A DNA stretch of 12,542 nt from Burkholderiales bacterium (GTDB lineage: Bacteria > Pseudomonadota > Gammaproteobacteria > Burkholderiales > UBA11063): positions 2,462-15,003 of the forward strand of contig JAJFBO010000009.1 of the NCBI GenBank assembly GCA_020697025.1. Reading direction: 5' to 3'. The notes under the pieces are model-generated. The model saw only the letters and a list, made by a program, of their open reading frames with translations, was not told where the DNA came from and made no database searches. Position 1 is the stretch's first letter. Every line of letters begins with the position of its first letter. This document shows positions 1 through 7,671 of the stretch, piece by piece. Both the position numbers and the translations under genes were made by a program.

Positions 1-194
1 GTTGCATTTGATTCAGCCACCTGATATTTAGTTCCAGGAGCCAAAATAATAGGTGCTGAAGCATTAGACAAAGAAGAGCCAGACTGATTATTTGTGACTT
101 TATTCACAAATTGAGATGGCGCATTATTCAAATAATATGCCAAACCACCTGCAATTGCAATACCAAGAACCAGACCTACAATAAATTTATTCAT
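1..194 (-). CDS. Membrane-anchored protein, possibly SPOR-domain type (C-terminal part missing)
   Basis: The gene starts at an ATG at 194-192 and runs off the left edge, leaving 64 codons. It begins MNKFIVGLVLGIAIAGGLAY, a single hydrophobic helix (about residues 4-22) with one positive residue before it. This suggests an inner-membrane anchor with the rest in the periplasm. Residues 23-64 are polar, rich in Ser, Asn and Pro, and look like a flexible linker. The N-terminus resembles the anchor of betaproteobacterial SPOR-domain (peptidoglycan-binding, FtsN/DedD-like) proteins, including the LNNAPSQFVNK stretch just after the helix. The SPOR domain itself would lie outside the window, so the name is an inference. 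A weak AGGG ribosome site lies near 206-210. It follows comM on the same strand after 68 bases and may be read from the same transcript. It could instead be another bitopic membrane protein. Confidence 0.6.
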   Translation of the reverse strand, partial: MNKFIVGLVLGIAIAGGLAYYLNNAPSQFVNKVTNNQSGSSLSNASAPIILAPGTKYQVAESNA

Positions 195-262
195 TTAACT
201 ATTATGCCCTTCTATATAGAGTCCTATATTTTAACAAAAAATGAACTACTTCTGTGGGTTTA

Positions 263-1765
263 TCATAATATATCTCTATATTGTATACTTTGGGCAATAT
301 GCGGCATGCTAATTACTTCACTCCCAGCTAAATCAGCAATGCTTCGGGAAACTTTTAGTACCCGATAATAAGACCTGGCAGACAAACCAAGTCTGGTACT
401 TGCTGTTTTTAGTAAATCCTGGGCTTTAGGTTCTATAAGACAAAAAAGCTCAATTTCATCATTATTTAAGGCATAATTTAATTTGTTTTGGCGGTTTAAC
501 TGAAGTTCACGTGCTTTTAAAACTCTGCCACGGATTGTTTCGGAACATTCTCCCTGTGGCATTAGATGTAAATCTTCTGGGTTTAAATGAGGCATTTGTA
601 CAACCAGATCAATTCTGTCTAACAATGGCGCGGAAATTTTGCTTTGATATCGGGCAACTTGCTCTACAGAACATTTACACAAATTTTGTGGATGGCCCCG
701 ATTGCCACAAGGACAGGGATTCATTGCCGCAATTAGTTGAAAATCTGCCGGGTATTCTACTTTATAATTAGCTCTGGAAATACTGACTTTTTTGGTTTCC
801 AGAGGTTCACGTAATACTTCTAAAACCTTGCGGTCAAACTCAGGTATTTCATCCATAAATAAAATCCCATTATGGGCTAAACTAATTTCACCAGGTTTTG
901 GGTTGGAGCCGCCACCTACTATTGCTACTGCAGAACTGCTATGATGCGGATTACGAAACGGGATTTTACCCCAATTAGACAAATAAGTATCATGTCTAGT
1001 TAATGAATGGATAGACGCAGTTTCCAAAGCTTGTGAATTAGTCAGGCCAGGTAAAATGGTAATTAGTCTTTCCGATAACATTGACTTTCCACAGCCAGGA
1101 TTCCCAATCATTAAAAGTGAATGACGTCCTGCTGCTGCGACCTCAAGAGCTGTTTTAACACTAAGCTGACCTTTTACCTGGTTAAAATCTAAATTAAGAC
1201 TACTAAGCCAATTCTCTGGCAGCTGATCTTTTATTTCAAGGGCTAAATTATTTTGAGAGCATAAGTGGGCAACTACTTCATTTAGGCATTTAGCTTTATA
1301 CACAGCAAGGTTATCCACATATGATGCTTCTACCGCATTATCAATAGGCAAAATAAATCCACGTTTTGATTCTTTAGCGGTGCATGCCATTGCAAGCGCA
1401 CCATGAATTTTACGTAGCGTACCATCTAAAGCTAATTCACCGGCAAACTCAAACTGGCTATAATCTAATTCAGGCTGAATTAACCCACTGGCAATTAATA
1501 CACCCAGGGCAATGGGCAGATCATAGCGACCTGATTCTTTAGGCAAATCTGCCGGAGCCAGATTTACTGTAATTCGTCTGGCAGGAAAGTTATAACCAGA
1601 CATAGAAATTGCTGAACGTACCCTGTCCCGGCTTTCTTTAACTTCAGTATCAGGTAATCCAACTATAGAAAAAGATGGTAAACCGCCAGTAACATGGACT
1701 TCAACTATTACTTCCGGCGCTTGCATGCCGCGAATAGCCCGTGAGTATAATTTGGCTAAACTCAT
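263..1765 (-). CDS. comM: ComM/YifB-family AAA+ ATPase (branch-migration helicase for natural transformation)
   Basis: This 500-residue protein is full length for the family. Residues 1-170 are the Lon-protease-like S5 fold seen in ComM, including the SIVGLPDTEVKESRDRVRSA region (33-52). The AAA+ core follows, with Walker A GNPGCGKS at 221-228, the segment RNPHHSSSAVAIVGGG at 271-286, Walker B ILFMDE at 301-306, sensor Asn349 and a Cys cluster (C351, C353, C363, C365) that probably binds zinc. The Mg-chelatase-like C-terminal domain spans about 400-495. Family members form hexameric helicases that extend heteroduplex DNA when incoming single-stranded DNA recombines with the chromosome. They are often misnamed Mg chelatase. 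The ATG overlaps the ubiK stop in ATGA, so translation is probably coupled. The Walker A has Asn and Cys where GPPGTGKS is common, but it still fits GxxGxGKS. Its presence hints at natural competence without proving it. Confidence 0.95.
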   Translation of the reverse strand: MSLAKLYSRAIRGMQAPEVIVEVHVTGGLPSFSIVGLPDTEVKESRDRVRSAISMSGYNFPARRITVNLAPADLPKESGRYDLPIALGVLIASGLIQPELDYSQFEFAGELALDGTLRKIHGALAMACTAKESKRGFILPIDNAVEASYVDNLAVYKAKCLNEVVAHLCSQNNLALEIKDQLPENWLSSLNLDFNQVKGQLSVKTALEVAAAGRHSLLMIGNPGCGKSMLSERLITILPGLTNSQALETASIHSLTRHDTYLSNWGKIPFRNPHHSSSAVAIVGGGSNPKPGEISLAHNGILFMDEIPEFDRKVLEVLREPLETKKVSISRANYKVEYPADFQLIAAMNPCPCGNRGHPQNLCKCSVEQVARYQSKISAPLLDRIDLVVQMPHLNPEDLHLMPQGECSETIRGRVLKARELQLNRQNKLNYALNNDEIELFCLIEPKAQDLLKTASTRLGLSARSYYRVLKVSRSIADLAGSEVISMPHIAQSIQYRDIL

Positions 1766-1995
1766 GCCTGTTGTTTAAATTTTTCCAGTTGTTGTTCTAA
1801 TTTTTCTAATTTCTCACGAGTTGCAGCCAGGACTTTTTGCTGTGTATCAAACTCTTCACGAGTTACAATGTCCAGTTTATTTAAAATAGCTATTACGATA
1901 GATTTTAGGTTTTTTTCTACATCAGTAAATGGGCTGTTACTTATAGCTTTACTTACTTGTTCATTTACCTGGTCCAAAATATTTGATTTAATCAT
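1762..1995 (-). CDS. ubiK: UbiK-family accessory factor (YqiC/BMFP type)
   Basis: This 77-residue acidic and basic helical protein has an amphipathic N-terminal half (about 1-42) and a C-terminal coiled coil (about 47-75, with repeated Glu/Lys/Gln and regularly spaced Leu). The segment LDIVTREEFDTQQKVL (41-56) is typical of the family. UbiK is an accessory factor for aerobic ubiquinone biosynthesis. It associates with UbiJ and membrane lipids, and family members trimerise through the C-terminal coiled coil. A good ribosome site (AAAAGGAAA, about 2004-2012) lies upstream of the ATG at 1995. The stop overlaps the comM start by four bases, and ubiK next to comM is a recurring arrangement in Betaproteobacteria. 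The extended -10 at 2034-2042 suggests that this is the first gene of its transcript. Function is assigned from family resemblance. Confidence 0.88.
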   Translation of the reverse strand: MIKSNILDQVNEQVSKAISNSPFTDVEKNLKSIVIAILNKLDIVTREEFDTQQKVLAATREKLEKLEQQLEKFKQQA

Positions 1996-2033
1996 TATCT
2001 AATTTCCTTTTAAAAGTTGCTTATATTAATTAT

Positions 2034-2042
2034 TTTATAGCA
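2034..2042 (-). promoter_or_regulatory. Extended -10 promoter for ubiK-comM
   Basis: On the minus strand this reads TGC followed by TATAAA, an extended -10 with five of six consensus bases. No good -35 lies 16-18 bases upstream (best is AATCAA), as is common for extended -10 promoters. Transcription would begin near 2027, giving a leader of about 32 bases with the ribosome site correctly placed. It lies just downstream of the recN-operon terminator, where a new promoter is expected. Predicted from sequence only. Confidence 0.45.
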
Positions 2043-2062
2043 TTATTGTAACTTGGTTGATT

Positions 2063-2089
2063 AAAAAAGTTTTGCGAGAATTCGCAAAA
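2063..2089 (-). terminator. Rho-independent terminator of the reductase-recN operon
   Basis: Read on the minus strand, an 8-base stem (TTTTGCGA / TCGCAAAA, arms 2089-2082 and 2077-2070) closes a four-base ATTC loop. One C and six consecutive T follow (plus-strand A-run 2063-2068). Stem and T-tract are only in the right order for minus-strand transcription. It lies about 180 bases past the recN stop and ahead of the ubiK promoter, so it separates the two transcripts. Confidence 0.8.
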
Positions 2090-2271
2090 TATACTGCAAT
2101 ATCTTTAATATCAGATTTAGAGATATATTTAAGAGGAAGTAAAAAACCAGATAAGCATATAGGGTATGGTTAGTAAATTTGGCTTCAAATATATGTTTAA
2201 CTTCTAAATATAGTATATGTATCATGCAAGAAGAAAGGGATGTAATCTTGAATACATAATAAAAAAATAAT

Positions 2272-3936
2272 TTATACTACATGCTGGGTTAACATCTCTT
2301 TGGCATGTACGAGTGTTGCATCAGTAATATGTACCCCACCTAACATGCGGGCTACTTCGGCAATTCTGGCATCATCTTTTACATAATCAACATGCGTAAT
2401 AGTGGTGGTTTTATTAATTGTTTTAGATACAACCAGATGATTGCTGCCAAAGCTTGCTGCTTGCGGTTGATGAGTAATACAGATAACTTGTTTACTGGTA
2501 CCTAGCTGAGCAAGCATTTGACCTACGACGGCCGCAACTTTACCGCCAATTCCTACATCAATTTCATCAAAAATAATAACTTCTGGTGGATTATTAATAC
2601 TAAGTAATAAGTATAATGCCAAAGCAACACGGGATAATTCACCGCCGGAGGCAGCATTAGTTAATGATTGAAGCGGCATACCCTGGTTAAAGCATACCTG
2701 GTATTCAATGCTTTCTAAGCCATAAGCGGTTGGTTTGACAGAAGATATCAAACTAATATTAAATTGACCACTAATGGCAAGTGGTCTTAATAAGCCGGTA
2801 ACTTCCTTAGCCAGTTTATTAGCTCCAGCAGCACGCTTCTTACTTATACTGGCTGCTAGATCATTATATTTAGCTTTAGCACCCAATAACTCCTGTTCTA
2901 TCTGAGCAATATCACTATCTTGATTTAGCCGGCTTAGTTCTTGCTCAAAATTGGCTAAAGTCTCTTGTAGTATAGTTGGGTCTAATCGATATTTGCGACT
3001 AAGCGAGAAGATTTCTTCCATTCTGGATTCTATTTCTGCAAGGCGGATTGGGTCCTGAGTTATATCCTGAGCTAATAAATTTAGTTCATGAGATAATTCA
3101 CGAATTTCAATATCGAGACTATCAACTATTTTTAAAGGTTGCTCCAGCCTGGGTATATAATTAATAATTTTATTTAAATGAGTATGTAAGTTGCCAATTG
3201 TGTTTAGCATTGACTCCTCACTGCCATTAAGTAATCTTAGGGCATAATCCAGTTCGCTTAATACTTCCCCGGCGTTATTTAATTGCTTATGTTCTTCTTG
3301 TAACTGCTCCCATTCCCCGGCGTGTAAATTTAATGCGGATAATTCAGTAATCTTTTCTGATAATACTTCACGTTTTATTTCTAAGTCATGCATGGCAGTG
3401 GTTGCTAAATTTAACTTAGTACTTAATTCCTGAATTTGTTTATATAAAACTCCAAGCTTATCTACTTCAATAGTTATTGCGCAAAATTGGTCTAAAAGGC
3501 TGCGCTGGGTGTCAGCTTTAAGAAGGGTAATAGAGGCATGCTGTGTATGGATATCTAACATATAATCACCTAGAGTCCTGATTTGCAAGGCAGTAACACC
3601 ATGTCCATTAATCTGGATTTTGCTCTTACCCTGATTGTCTACAGTCCTTCGGCAAATTACCGAATCTGGATTATCCAGATCAAGTAAAGCATTCTCTTGT
3701 AACCAAGAAATAGCATTCTGATTACTCAATAAAAAAGTTGCTTCAAAATTAGCTGCCTGTGCTCCGGTACGAACTATATCGCGATTAGCCCTGGCCCCAA
3801 AAATTAACATTAAGGCATCAATAATAATTGATTTACCACTGCCAGTTTCACCAGTGACAACTGTCAAGCCCAAATAGAAATCAAGTTCAAGTTTTTCTAT
3901 AAGCAGGTAATTACTAATTTTAAGTTGTACTAACAT
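2272..3936 (-). CDS. recN: RecN, SMC-like DNA double-strand-break repair ATPase
   Basis: The protein has 554 residues, full length for RecN. Both halves of the ABC-type ATPase are present: Walker A GETGSGKS (29-36) with the Q-loop region DIHTQHAS (128-135) at the N-terminus, and the signature ASGGELSR (429-436), Walker B VIIFDEIDVG (453-462) and switch ITHQPQAAS (487-495) at the C-terminus. Between them, about 155-380 is a Leu/Glu/Lys-rich coiled coil with a central turn. RecN is a cytoplasmic cohesin-like protein that acts early in RecA-dependent repair by holding broken DNA ends or sister chromatids together. It starts at the ATG at 3936 with a GGA ribosome site, 15 bases after nadK, and is the last gene of the operon. 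The nadK-recN pairing is common in Proteobacteria. No LexA-like operator was recognised next to it; the operon promoter is over 3.5 kb upstream. Confidence 0.97.
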   Translation of the reverse strand: MLVQLKISNYLLIEKLELDFYLGLTVVTGETGSGKSIIIDALMLIFGARANRDIVRTGAQAANFEATFLLSNQNAISWLQENALLDLDNPDSVICRRTVDNQGKSKIQINGHGVTALQIRTLGDYMLDIHTQHASITLLKADTQRSLLDQFCAITIEVDKLGVLYKQIQELSTKLNLATTAMHDLEIKREVLSEKITELSALNLHAGEWEQLQEEHKQLNNAGEVLSELDYALRLLNGSEESMLNTIGNLHTHLNKIINYIPRLEQPLKIVDSLDIEIRELSHELNLLAQDITQDPIRLAEIESRMEEIFSLSRKYRLDPTILQETLANFEQELSRLNQDSDIAQIEQELLGAKAKYNDLAASISKKRAAGANKLAKEVTGLLRPLAISGQFNISLISSVKPTAYGLESIEYQVCFNQGMPLQSLTNAASGGELSRVALALYLLLSINNPPEVIIFDEIDVGIGGKVAAVVGQMLAQLGTSKQVICITHQPQAASFGSNHLVVSKTINKTTTITHVDYVKDDARIAEVARMLGGVHITDATLVHAKEMLTQHVV

Positions 3937-3951
3937 ATATTTTCCAAATAT

Positions 3952-4827
3952 TTAAGATACCCGCTTTGACCAATCTAATTTACGTCTTAATGTATAATAG
4001 TAGTTATAATCTTTAGGATGAATTAGTTTTAATGTTGCTAAATGCTTACTTAAGAGTACTTTGTCCTGAAAATTTAAATCAATACATTCCTGACCATCAA
4101 AGTGCAGCTGGGTAGCATTCTCCCTTATTTGGCTAAATTCAATATTCACATTATCACTTACTACAATTGGACGATTAGTCATTGATTGCGGACAAATAGG
4201 TACTATAGCAAAAACACCGGAACCGGGGTGAAGAATCGGTCCTCCGGCAGCAAGAGAGTATGCCGTTGACCCAGTTGGAGTCGCAAAAATTACCCCATCA
4301 GATTTTTGAGATAATACAAACTGGCCGTCAATACTTAAATCAAACTCAATCATATTACCAATTGCACCACGTGCTATAACTATATCATTTAGGGCTAATG
4401 CACTATGAAAGACTTTATTGTCACGTATTACGACGCCATTTATTAATGTGCGTTCTTCTACATTATATTCATTACTTTTGATAATTTGTTCAAGTACAGG
4501 CAGCATGTTGCTAATAGAGATATCCGTCATAAAGCCCAATCGGCCCTGATTAACTCCAATAATTGGTATATTATGTCCAGCTATCTGCCTTGCCGCAGAT
4601 AATAGCGTGCCGTCACCGCCAACTACAATAACCAAATCCAAAATTTCTAACCAGCCAGCCAGCTTTCCTGTTTGACAATTATGAAGTTTCTCATAATTAC
4701 ATAAATCTCCGCAATCCACATAAACATTCATGTCAATTTTGTGTAAAAATTTAACCAATTCTAAAATTTGCATGGTTAGATTATCAGATTGATATTTACC
4801 CACAATTGCAATGTTTTTAAATTGCAT
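3952..4827 (-). CDS. nadK: NAD kinase (ATP-NAD kinase)
   Basis: NadK phosphorylates NAD+ to NADP+ in the cytoplasm and is the cell's usual source of NADP(H). The 291-residue length is typical. Visible family motifs are GGDGT (70-74, with catalytic Asp72), GVNQGRLGF (91-99), the NAD-binding NDI (147-149), TPTGSTAYSLAAGGPI (183-198) and the C-terminal YYYTLRRKLDW (276-286). The start is well fixed. Its ATG shares one base with the lpdA stop (TAATG, base 4827), and an AAGGA ribosome site lies inside the end of lpdA, so the two are translationally coupled. Coupling NAD kinase to an NAD-dependent flavoenzyme fits a cofactor theme in this operon, though that is an inference. Downstream recN follows after 15 bases. 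Confidence 0.97.
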   Translation of the reverse strand: MQFKNIAIVGKYQSDNLTMQILELVKFLHKIDMNVYVDCGDLCNYEKLHNCQTGKLAGWLEILDLVIVVGGDGTLLSAARQIAGHNIPIIGVNQGRLGFMTDISISNMLPVLEQIIKSNEYNVEERTLINGVVIRDNKVFHSALALNDIVIARGAIGNMIEFDLSIDGQFVLSQKSDGVIFATPTGSTAYSLAAGGPILHPGSGVFAIVPICPQSMTNRPIVVSDNVNIEFSQIRENATQLHFDGQECIDLNFQDKVLLSKHLATLKLIHPKDYNYYYTLRRKLDWSKRVS

Positions 4828-6245
4828 TATTTTTTCCTTGGCATATAAAGATCAGTTATACTGCCATCAACAATTTCACAGGCAAATGCTACCGATTCAG
4901 ATAAAGTAGGATGTGCATGAATAGTCAGGGCAACATCATGAATATCACAGTCCATTTCCAGGGCTAATACAGTTTCAGCCAATAATTCACCAGCGTTAAC
5001 CCCAACAATAGCAGCCCCGATAATTTTATGGGTATTTTTATCGGTAATGATTTTTGTAAACCCATCATCACGGCCATTACCTAAAGCACGACCTGATGCT
5101 GCCCATGGAAATTTACCTACTTCAATAGCTAATCCTTGGGCTTTGGCTTCGGCTTCAGTAACTCCCATCCAGGCAACTTCAGGATCAGTATAGGCAATTG
5201 CCGGAATAACCCTGGCATCAAAATAAGATTTTAAATTTGCGCAGTTTTCTGCAGCTATACGCCCTTCATGGGTTGCCTTGTGGGCTAACATGGGTTGACC
5301 AACAATATCGCCAATTGCATAAATATGCGGAATATTTGTCCGGCATTGCTTATCTACCGAAATGAAACCATCATCATTTACATTAATACCTGCTTTTTGG
5401 GCACCAATAGTTTTACCATTTGGCCTGCGGCCTGCGGCAACTAAAATTTTATCAAATTTCATTATTTCTTTTGGTGCATTATCACCTTCAAACATGACAT
5501 ATAATCCATCTTCCCTGGCTTCAACTTTAGTGCATTTAGTCTTGGTATAGATGGCTTTAAAGCGCTTTTTAATCCTTTGCTCCAATACTCTTACGACATC
5601 ACGGTCTGCACTGGGAATCAAGTATTCTCCCAGCTCGACAACGGTAATTTCACTGCCTAATGTAGAATAAACTTCAGCCATTTCCAGACCAATAATACCG
5701 CCGCCTACCACTAACATTTTTTTAGGAATATCTTTTAATTCCAAGGCCCCGGTTGAATCAATTACCCGGGGGTCGTTAAAAGGAAATCCGGGTACTTTAA
5801 ATGATGATGAACCAGCTGCAATAATTGCATTTTCAAAATGTATTGTCTGCGCTCCCAATGGAGTTTCGACTACAACCGTATTAGGAGAATTAAATTGTGC
5901 CGTACCTTGAATTATTTGTACTTTACGTTGTTTTGCCAAACCGGCCAAGCCACCTGTTAACTTATTTACAACTCCAGATTTGTATTCACGAATTTTATCT
6001 ATATCTAATTTAGGTTTACCAAAATCTACACCATGATGGCTGATTTCTTCGGCTTCATTAATTACTTTTGCTACATGAAGTAGGGCTTTAGATGGAATAC
6101 ATCCAACATTTAGGCAAACTCCGCCAAGTGTTGAATATTTCTCAATTAATATAACCTTTTTACCCAAGTCTGCTGCTCTAAATGCAGCGGTATAACCTCC
6201 TGGCCCGGCTCCTAAAACTAAAACTTCACATTCAATTTTAATCAT
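4827..6245 (-). CDS. lpdA: Dihydrolipoamide dehydrogenase (E3 subunit of 2-oxo acid dehydrogenases)
   Basis: E3 is an FAD enzyme that reoxidises the dihydrolipoyl groups of pyruvate and 2-oxoglutarate dehydrogenases (and the glycine cleavage system), reducing NAD+. The protein has 472 residues. Motifs in order are the FAD Rossmann fold GAGPGG (12-17), the redox disulfide CLNVGC (44-49), the NAD-binding GGGIIGLE (181-188), the second FAD motif AIGDI (310-314) and the dimerisation-domain active site HAHPTLSE (443-450), with His445 and Glu450 as the catalytic pair. No lipoyl domain is fused at the N-terminus, unlike some Neisseriaceae versions. The neighbours are not E1 or E2 genes, so its partners must be encoded elsewhere. 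It starts 11 bases after the lipoprotein gene with an AAAGGA ribosome site and overlaps nadK by one base. Confidence 0.96.
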   Translation of the reverse strand: MIKIECEVLVLGAGPGGYTAAFRAADLGKKVILIEKYSTLGGVCLNVGCIPSKALLHVAKVINEAEEISHHGVDFGKPKLDIDKIREYKSGVVNKLTGGLAGLAKQRKVQIIQGTAQFNSPNTVVVETPLGAQTIHFENAIIAAGSSSFKVPGFPFNDPRVIDSTGALELKDIPKKMLVVGGGIIGLEMAEVYSTLGSEITVVELGEYLIPSADRDVVRVLEQRIKKRFKAIYTKTKCTKVEAREDGLYVMFEGDNAPKEIMKFDKILVAAGRRPNGKTIGAQKAGINVNDDGFISVDKQCRTNIPHIYAIGDIVGQPMLAHKATHEGRIAAENCANLKSYFDARVIPAIAYTDPEVAWMGVTEAEAKAQGLAIEVGKFPWAASGRALGNGRDDGFTKIITDKNTHKIIGAAIVGVNAGELLAETVLALEMDCDIHDVALTIHAHPTLSESVAFACEIVDGSITDLYMPRKK

Positions 6246-6256
6246 GTTTTAATCCT

Positions 6257-6502
6257 TTATTTAATAATGCTTGATTCTTCACGTAATGATCCACTTTCAT
6301 TAGTAGTAGTATGATCTCTGGGTGCTTTTAGTGTAATTGAATTACTTGCAGAATGTGGCTGGCTACTTTGTGGGTTGCTGGCAGATACTTTTTTTGGCAA
6401 GTATAATGGGCCTTTAAATCCACAACTACAAAGTACAGTGGAAAAAATTGTAAATAAGCCAAGTACAATTACAAATAAGTTCTTTGACAAAATTTTTTTC
6501 AT
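6257..6502 (-). CDS. lptM: LptM-like small outer-membrane lipoprotein
   Basis: This 81-residue protein has a lipoprotein signal peptide: charged MKK, a hydrophobic stretch (about 9-24) and a lipobox ending LCS before Cys27. The mature start CGFKGPLYLP closely matches the conserved CGLKGPLYFP of LptM (YifL), which inserts into the LptD/E machinery and helps LptD form its correct disulfides for LPS transport. The remaining 45 or so residues are rich in Ser, Asn, Thr and Pro, with no domain visible, as expected for a tail. In many Proteobacteria this gene sits beside lysA, whereas here it lies between a reductase gene and lpdA. Spacing is 6 bases after the reductase stop, with an AGGA ribosome site overlapping that stop. 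LptM is assigned on the short mature motif and topology. Confidence 0.75.
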   Translation of the reverse strand: MKKILSKNLFVIVLGLFTIFSTVLCSCGFKGPLYLPKKVSASNPQSSQPHSASNSITLKAPRDHTTTNESGSLREESSIIK

Positions 6503-6508
6503 TTATAT

Positions 6509-7498
6509 TTATCCTGCCGATGGTGTAAAAGCATCAGAGAAAAAATTTTGCTTTATAAGGTTTAGTTTAGTTGTAGATAGCTCATATAATTCCTCAATCA
6601 TATTAAGGTTGCCGCATGCATATACTTCATAGCCGCTTAAATTGGTGAAATCATTTTCAATAGTTTTAGTAACACGATTATAAACGCAATTATCTTTAGC
6701 TTCACCGGTAAGACATAAAGTAAGCTTAAACCCTAATTTCTGTTGTAAGGCATAAAGTAAATCCAACATATAATAATCGGCGTACATCCGGTTGCCCCAG
6801 TATACTTGTATTTCACGCTTTATATTACTTGCTGCCATATATTCCAAAATAGATTTAATTGGAGCAAATCCGGTACCAGTACATACCATTAAAATTGGTA
6901 AATTTGTTTCACTAAGCCCAAAGCTGCCTAAAGGGCCCCGAAAACGTAAAATCTGGTTTTCTTGTAATTCATGCCATACATATTCAGAAAAAACACCACC
7001 TTTATGATAGCGAACATGAACCTCAAGTGTAGTAGCGACAGTTGGAGCACTTGCAATCGAATAACTACGATTCTTGCCATTAGTTAAAATATCAATATAC
7101 TGCCCGGCATAAAACCCAAAACTCTGACTTGGGGGTAATTTTAATGTAAGTATTGCCATATCATTAGTTTTTTTGATATGTTCGACTCTGGCAGGAAGTA
7201 TTTTTATTGGAAATCCTCTTAGTACATGGGGAATTTCCAATACAACTTCTCCAATTGGATGAGCCTTGCATAATAACGTATAACCTTGATATTTTTCTTT
7301 ATCGGTAAGTACCTTAGTGTTATATGGATCTAGTTTTATGTCTCCAGAAATAATCTTACACTTGCATGCTCCACAAGTTCCATTTTTACAGCCATGAGGT
7401 AAATTCAGGTTTTGCGCTAAAGCCGCATTTAAAATAGTTTCTTCTTCGTCAGCAATAGAAAGTTCAATATTTTCAGGAACAATAGTTATTTTTTTCAT
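6509..7498 (-). CDS. 2Fe-2S ferredoxin / FAD-NAD(P)H oxidoreductase
   Basis: This 329-residue electron-transfer flavoprotein has three parts. A plant-type ferredoxin domain (1-90) has cluster ligands Cys37, Cys42, Cys45 and Cys77. An FAD-binding barrel (about 100-195) has RSYSIAS at 144-150. A pyridine-nucleotide domain (about 200-329) has GTGFAPIKSI at 208-217 and YACGN at 293-297. It ends in FFSDAFTP, close to the FYSDAF ending common in betaproteobacterial relatives. The family moves electrons from NAD(P)H through FAD to the cluster and on to a partner. Annotation pipelines often call these CDP-6-deoxy-3,4-glucoseen reductase, but no deoxysugar genes lie nearby, so the substrate is unknown. 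It heads a five-gene operon behind an extended -10 promoter. Its own ribosome site is weak, but no better in-frame start was seen just upstream. Confidence 0.88.
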   Translation of the reverse strand: MKKITIVPENIELSIADEEETILNAALAQNLNLPHGCKNGTCGACKCKIISGDIKLDPYNTKVLTDKEKYQGYTLLCKAHPIGEVVLEIPHVLRGFPIKILPARVEHIKKTNDMAILTLKLPPSQSFGFYAGQYIDILTNGKNRSYSIASAPTVATTLEVHVRYHKGGVFSEYVWHELQENQILRFRGPLGSFGLSETNLPILMVCTGTGFAPIKSILEYMAASNIKREIQVYWGNRMYADYYMLDLLYALQQKLGFKLTLCLTGEAKDNCVYNRVTKTIENDFTNLSGYEVYACGNLNMIEELYELSTTKLNLIKQNFFSDAFTPSAG

Positions 7499-7529
7499 AG
7501 TTTATTTTCATTTTTGGTAATAAGGCTTT

Positions 7530-7538
7530 ATTATAACA
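7530..7538 (-). promoter_or_regulatory. Extended -10 promoter of the reductase-lptM-lpdA-nadK-recN operon
   Basis: On the minus strand this reads TGT followed by a perfect TATAAT (plus-strand 7530-7535), so the extended -10 matches fully. The -35 is poor: TTACTA with an 18-base spacer is the best candidate. Transcription would begin near 7523, giving a leader of about 25 bases before the ATG at 7498. It is the only strong promoter-like element I found upstream of the operon. Confidence 0.6.
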
Positions 7539-7662
7539 AATTATTGAGAGATATAGTAAAACTCCTTATTTATTCGTTCTGGGTAAGCTTATGTAATATT
7601 TTTTATTTTACATTATATACTGGTATTATTTGAACAAAATTCGATAATTGTTAGTTAAAATG

Positions 7663-7671
7663 TGATATTAT
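7663..7671 (+). promoter_or_regulatory. Candidate extended -10 promoter of the propeller gene
   Basis: The sequence TGATATTAT is an extended -10 (TG, one base, then TATTAT with five of six consensus bases). The expected -35 position (7643-7648) does not match consensus. Transcription would begin near 7678, about 18 bases before the ATG at 7696, which just leaves room for the AAGGGAG ribosome site at 7682-7688. Divergent from the reductase promoter about 130 bases away. Confidence 0.35.

Noticed and set aside
214..229. A small hairpin (ATATAG / CTATAT) between comM and the left-edge gene, considered as a terminator.
   Set aside because: Six A/T-rich pairs without a T-tract in the minus direction; too weak to call.
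511..771. Open frame opposite comM (86 codons, plus).
   Set aside because: It lies fully antisense to a conserved ATPase core with all motifs intact, and shows no domain or ribosome site of its own.
2061..2225. A 54-codon minus-strand ORF downstream of recN, with a hydrophobic middle (begins MIHILYLEVKHIFEAKF).
   Set aside because: The bases ahead of its ATG are pyrimidine-rich with no ribosome site, its stop lies in the T-tract of the terminator, and its composition is what AT-rich noise gives (Leu, Ile, Tyr, Phe, Lys).
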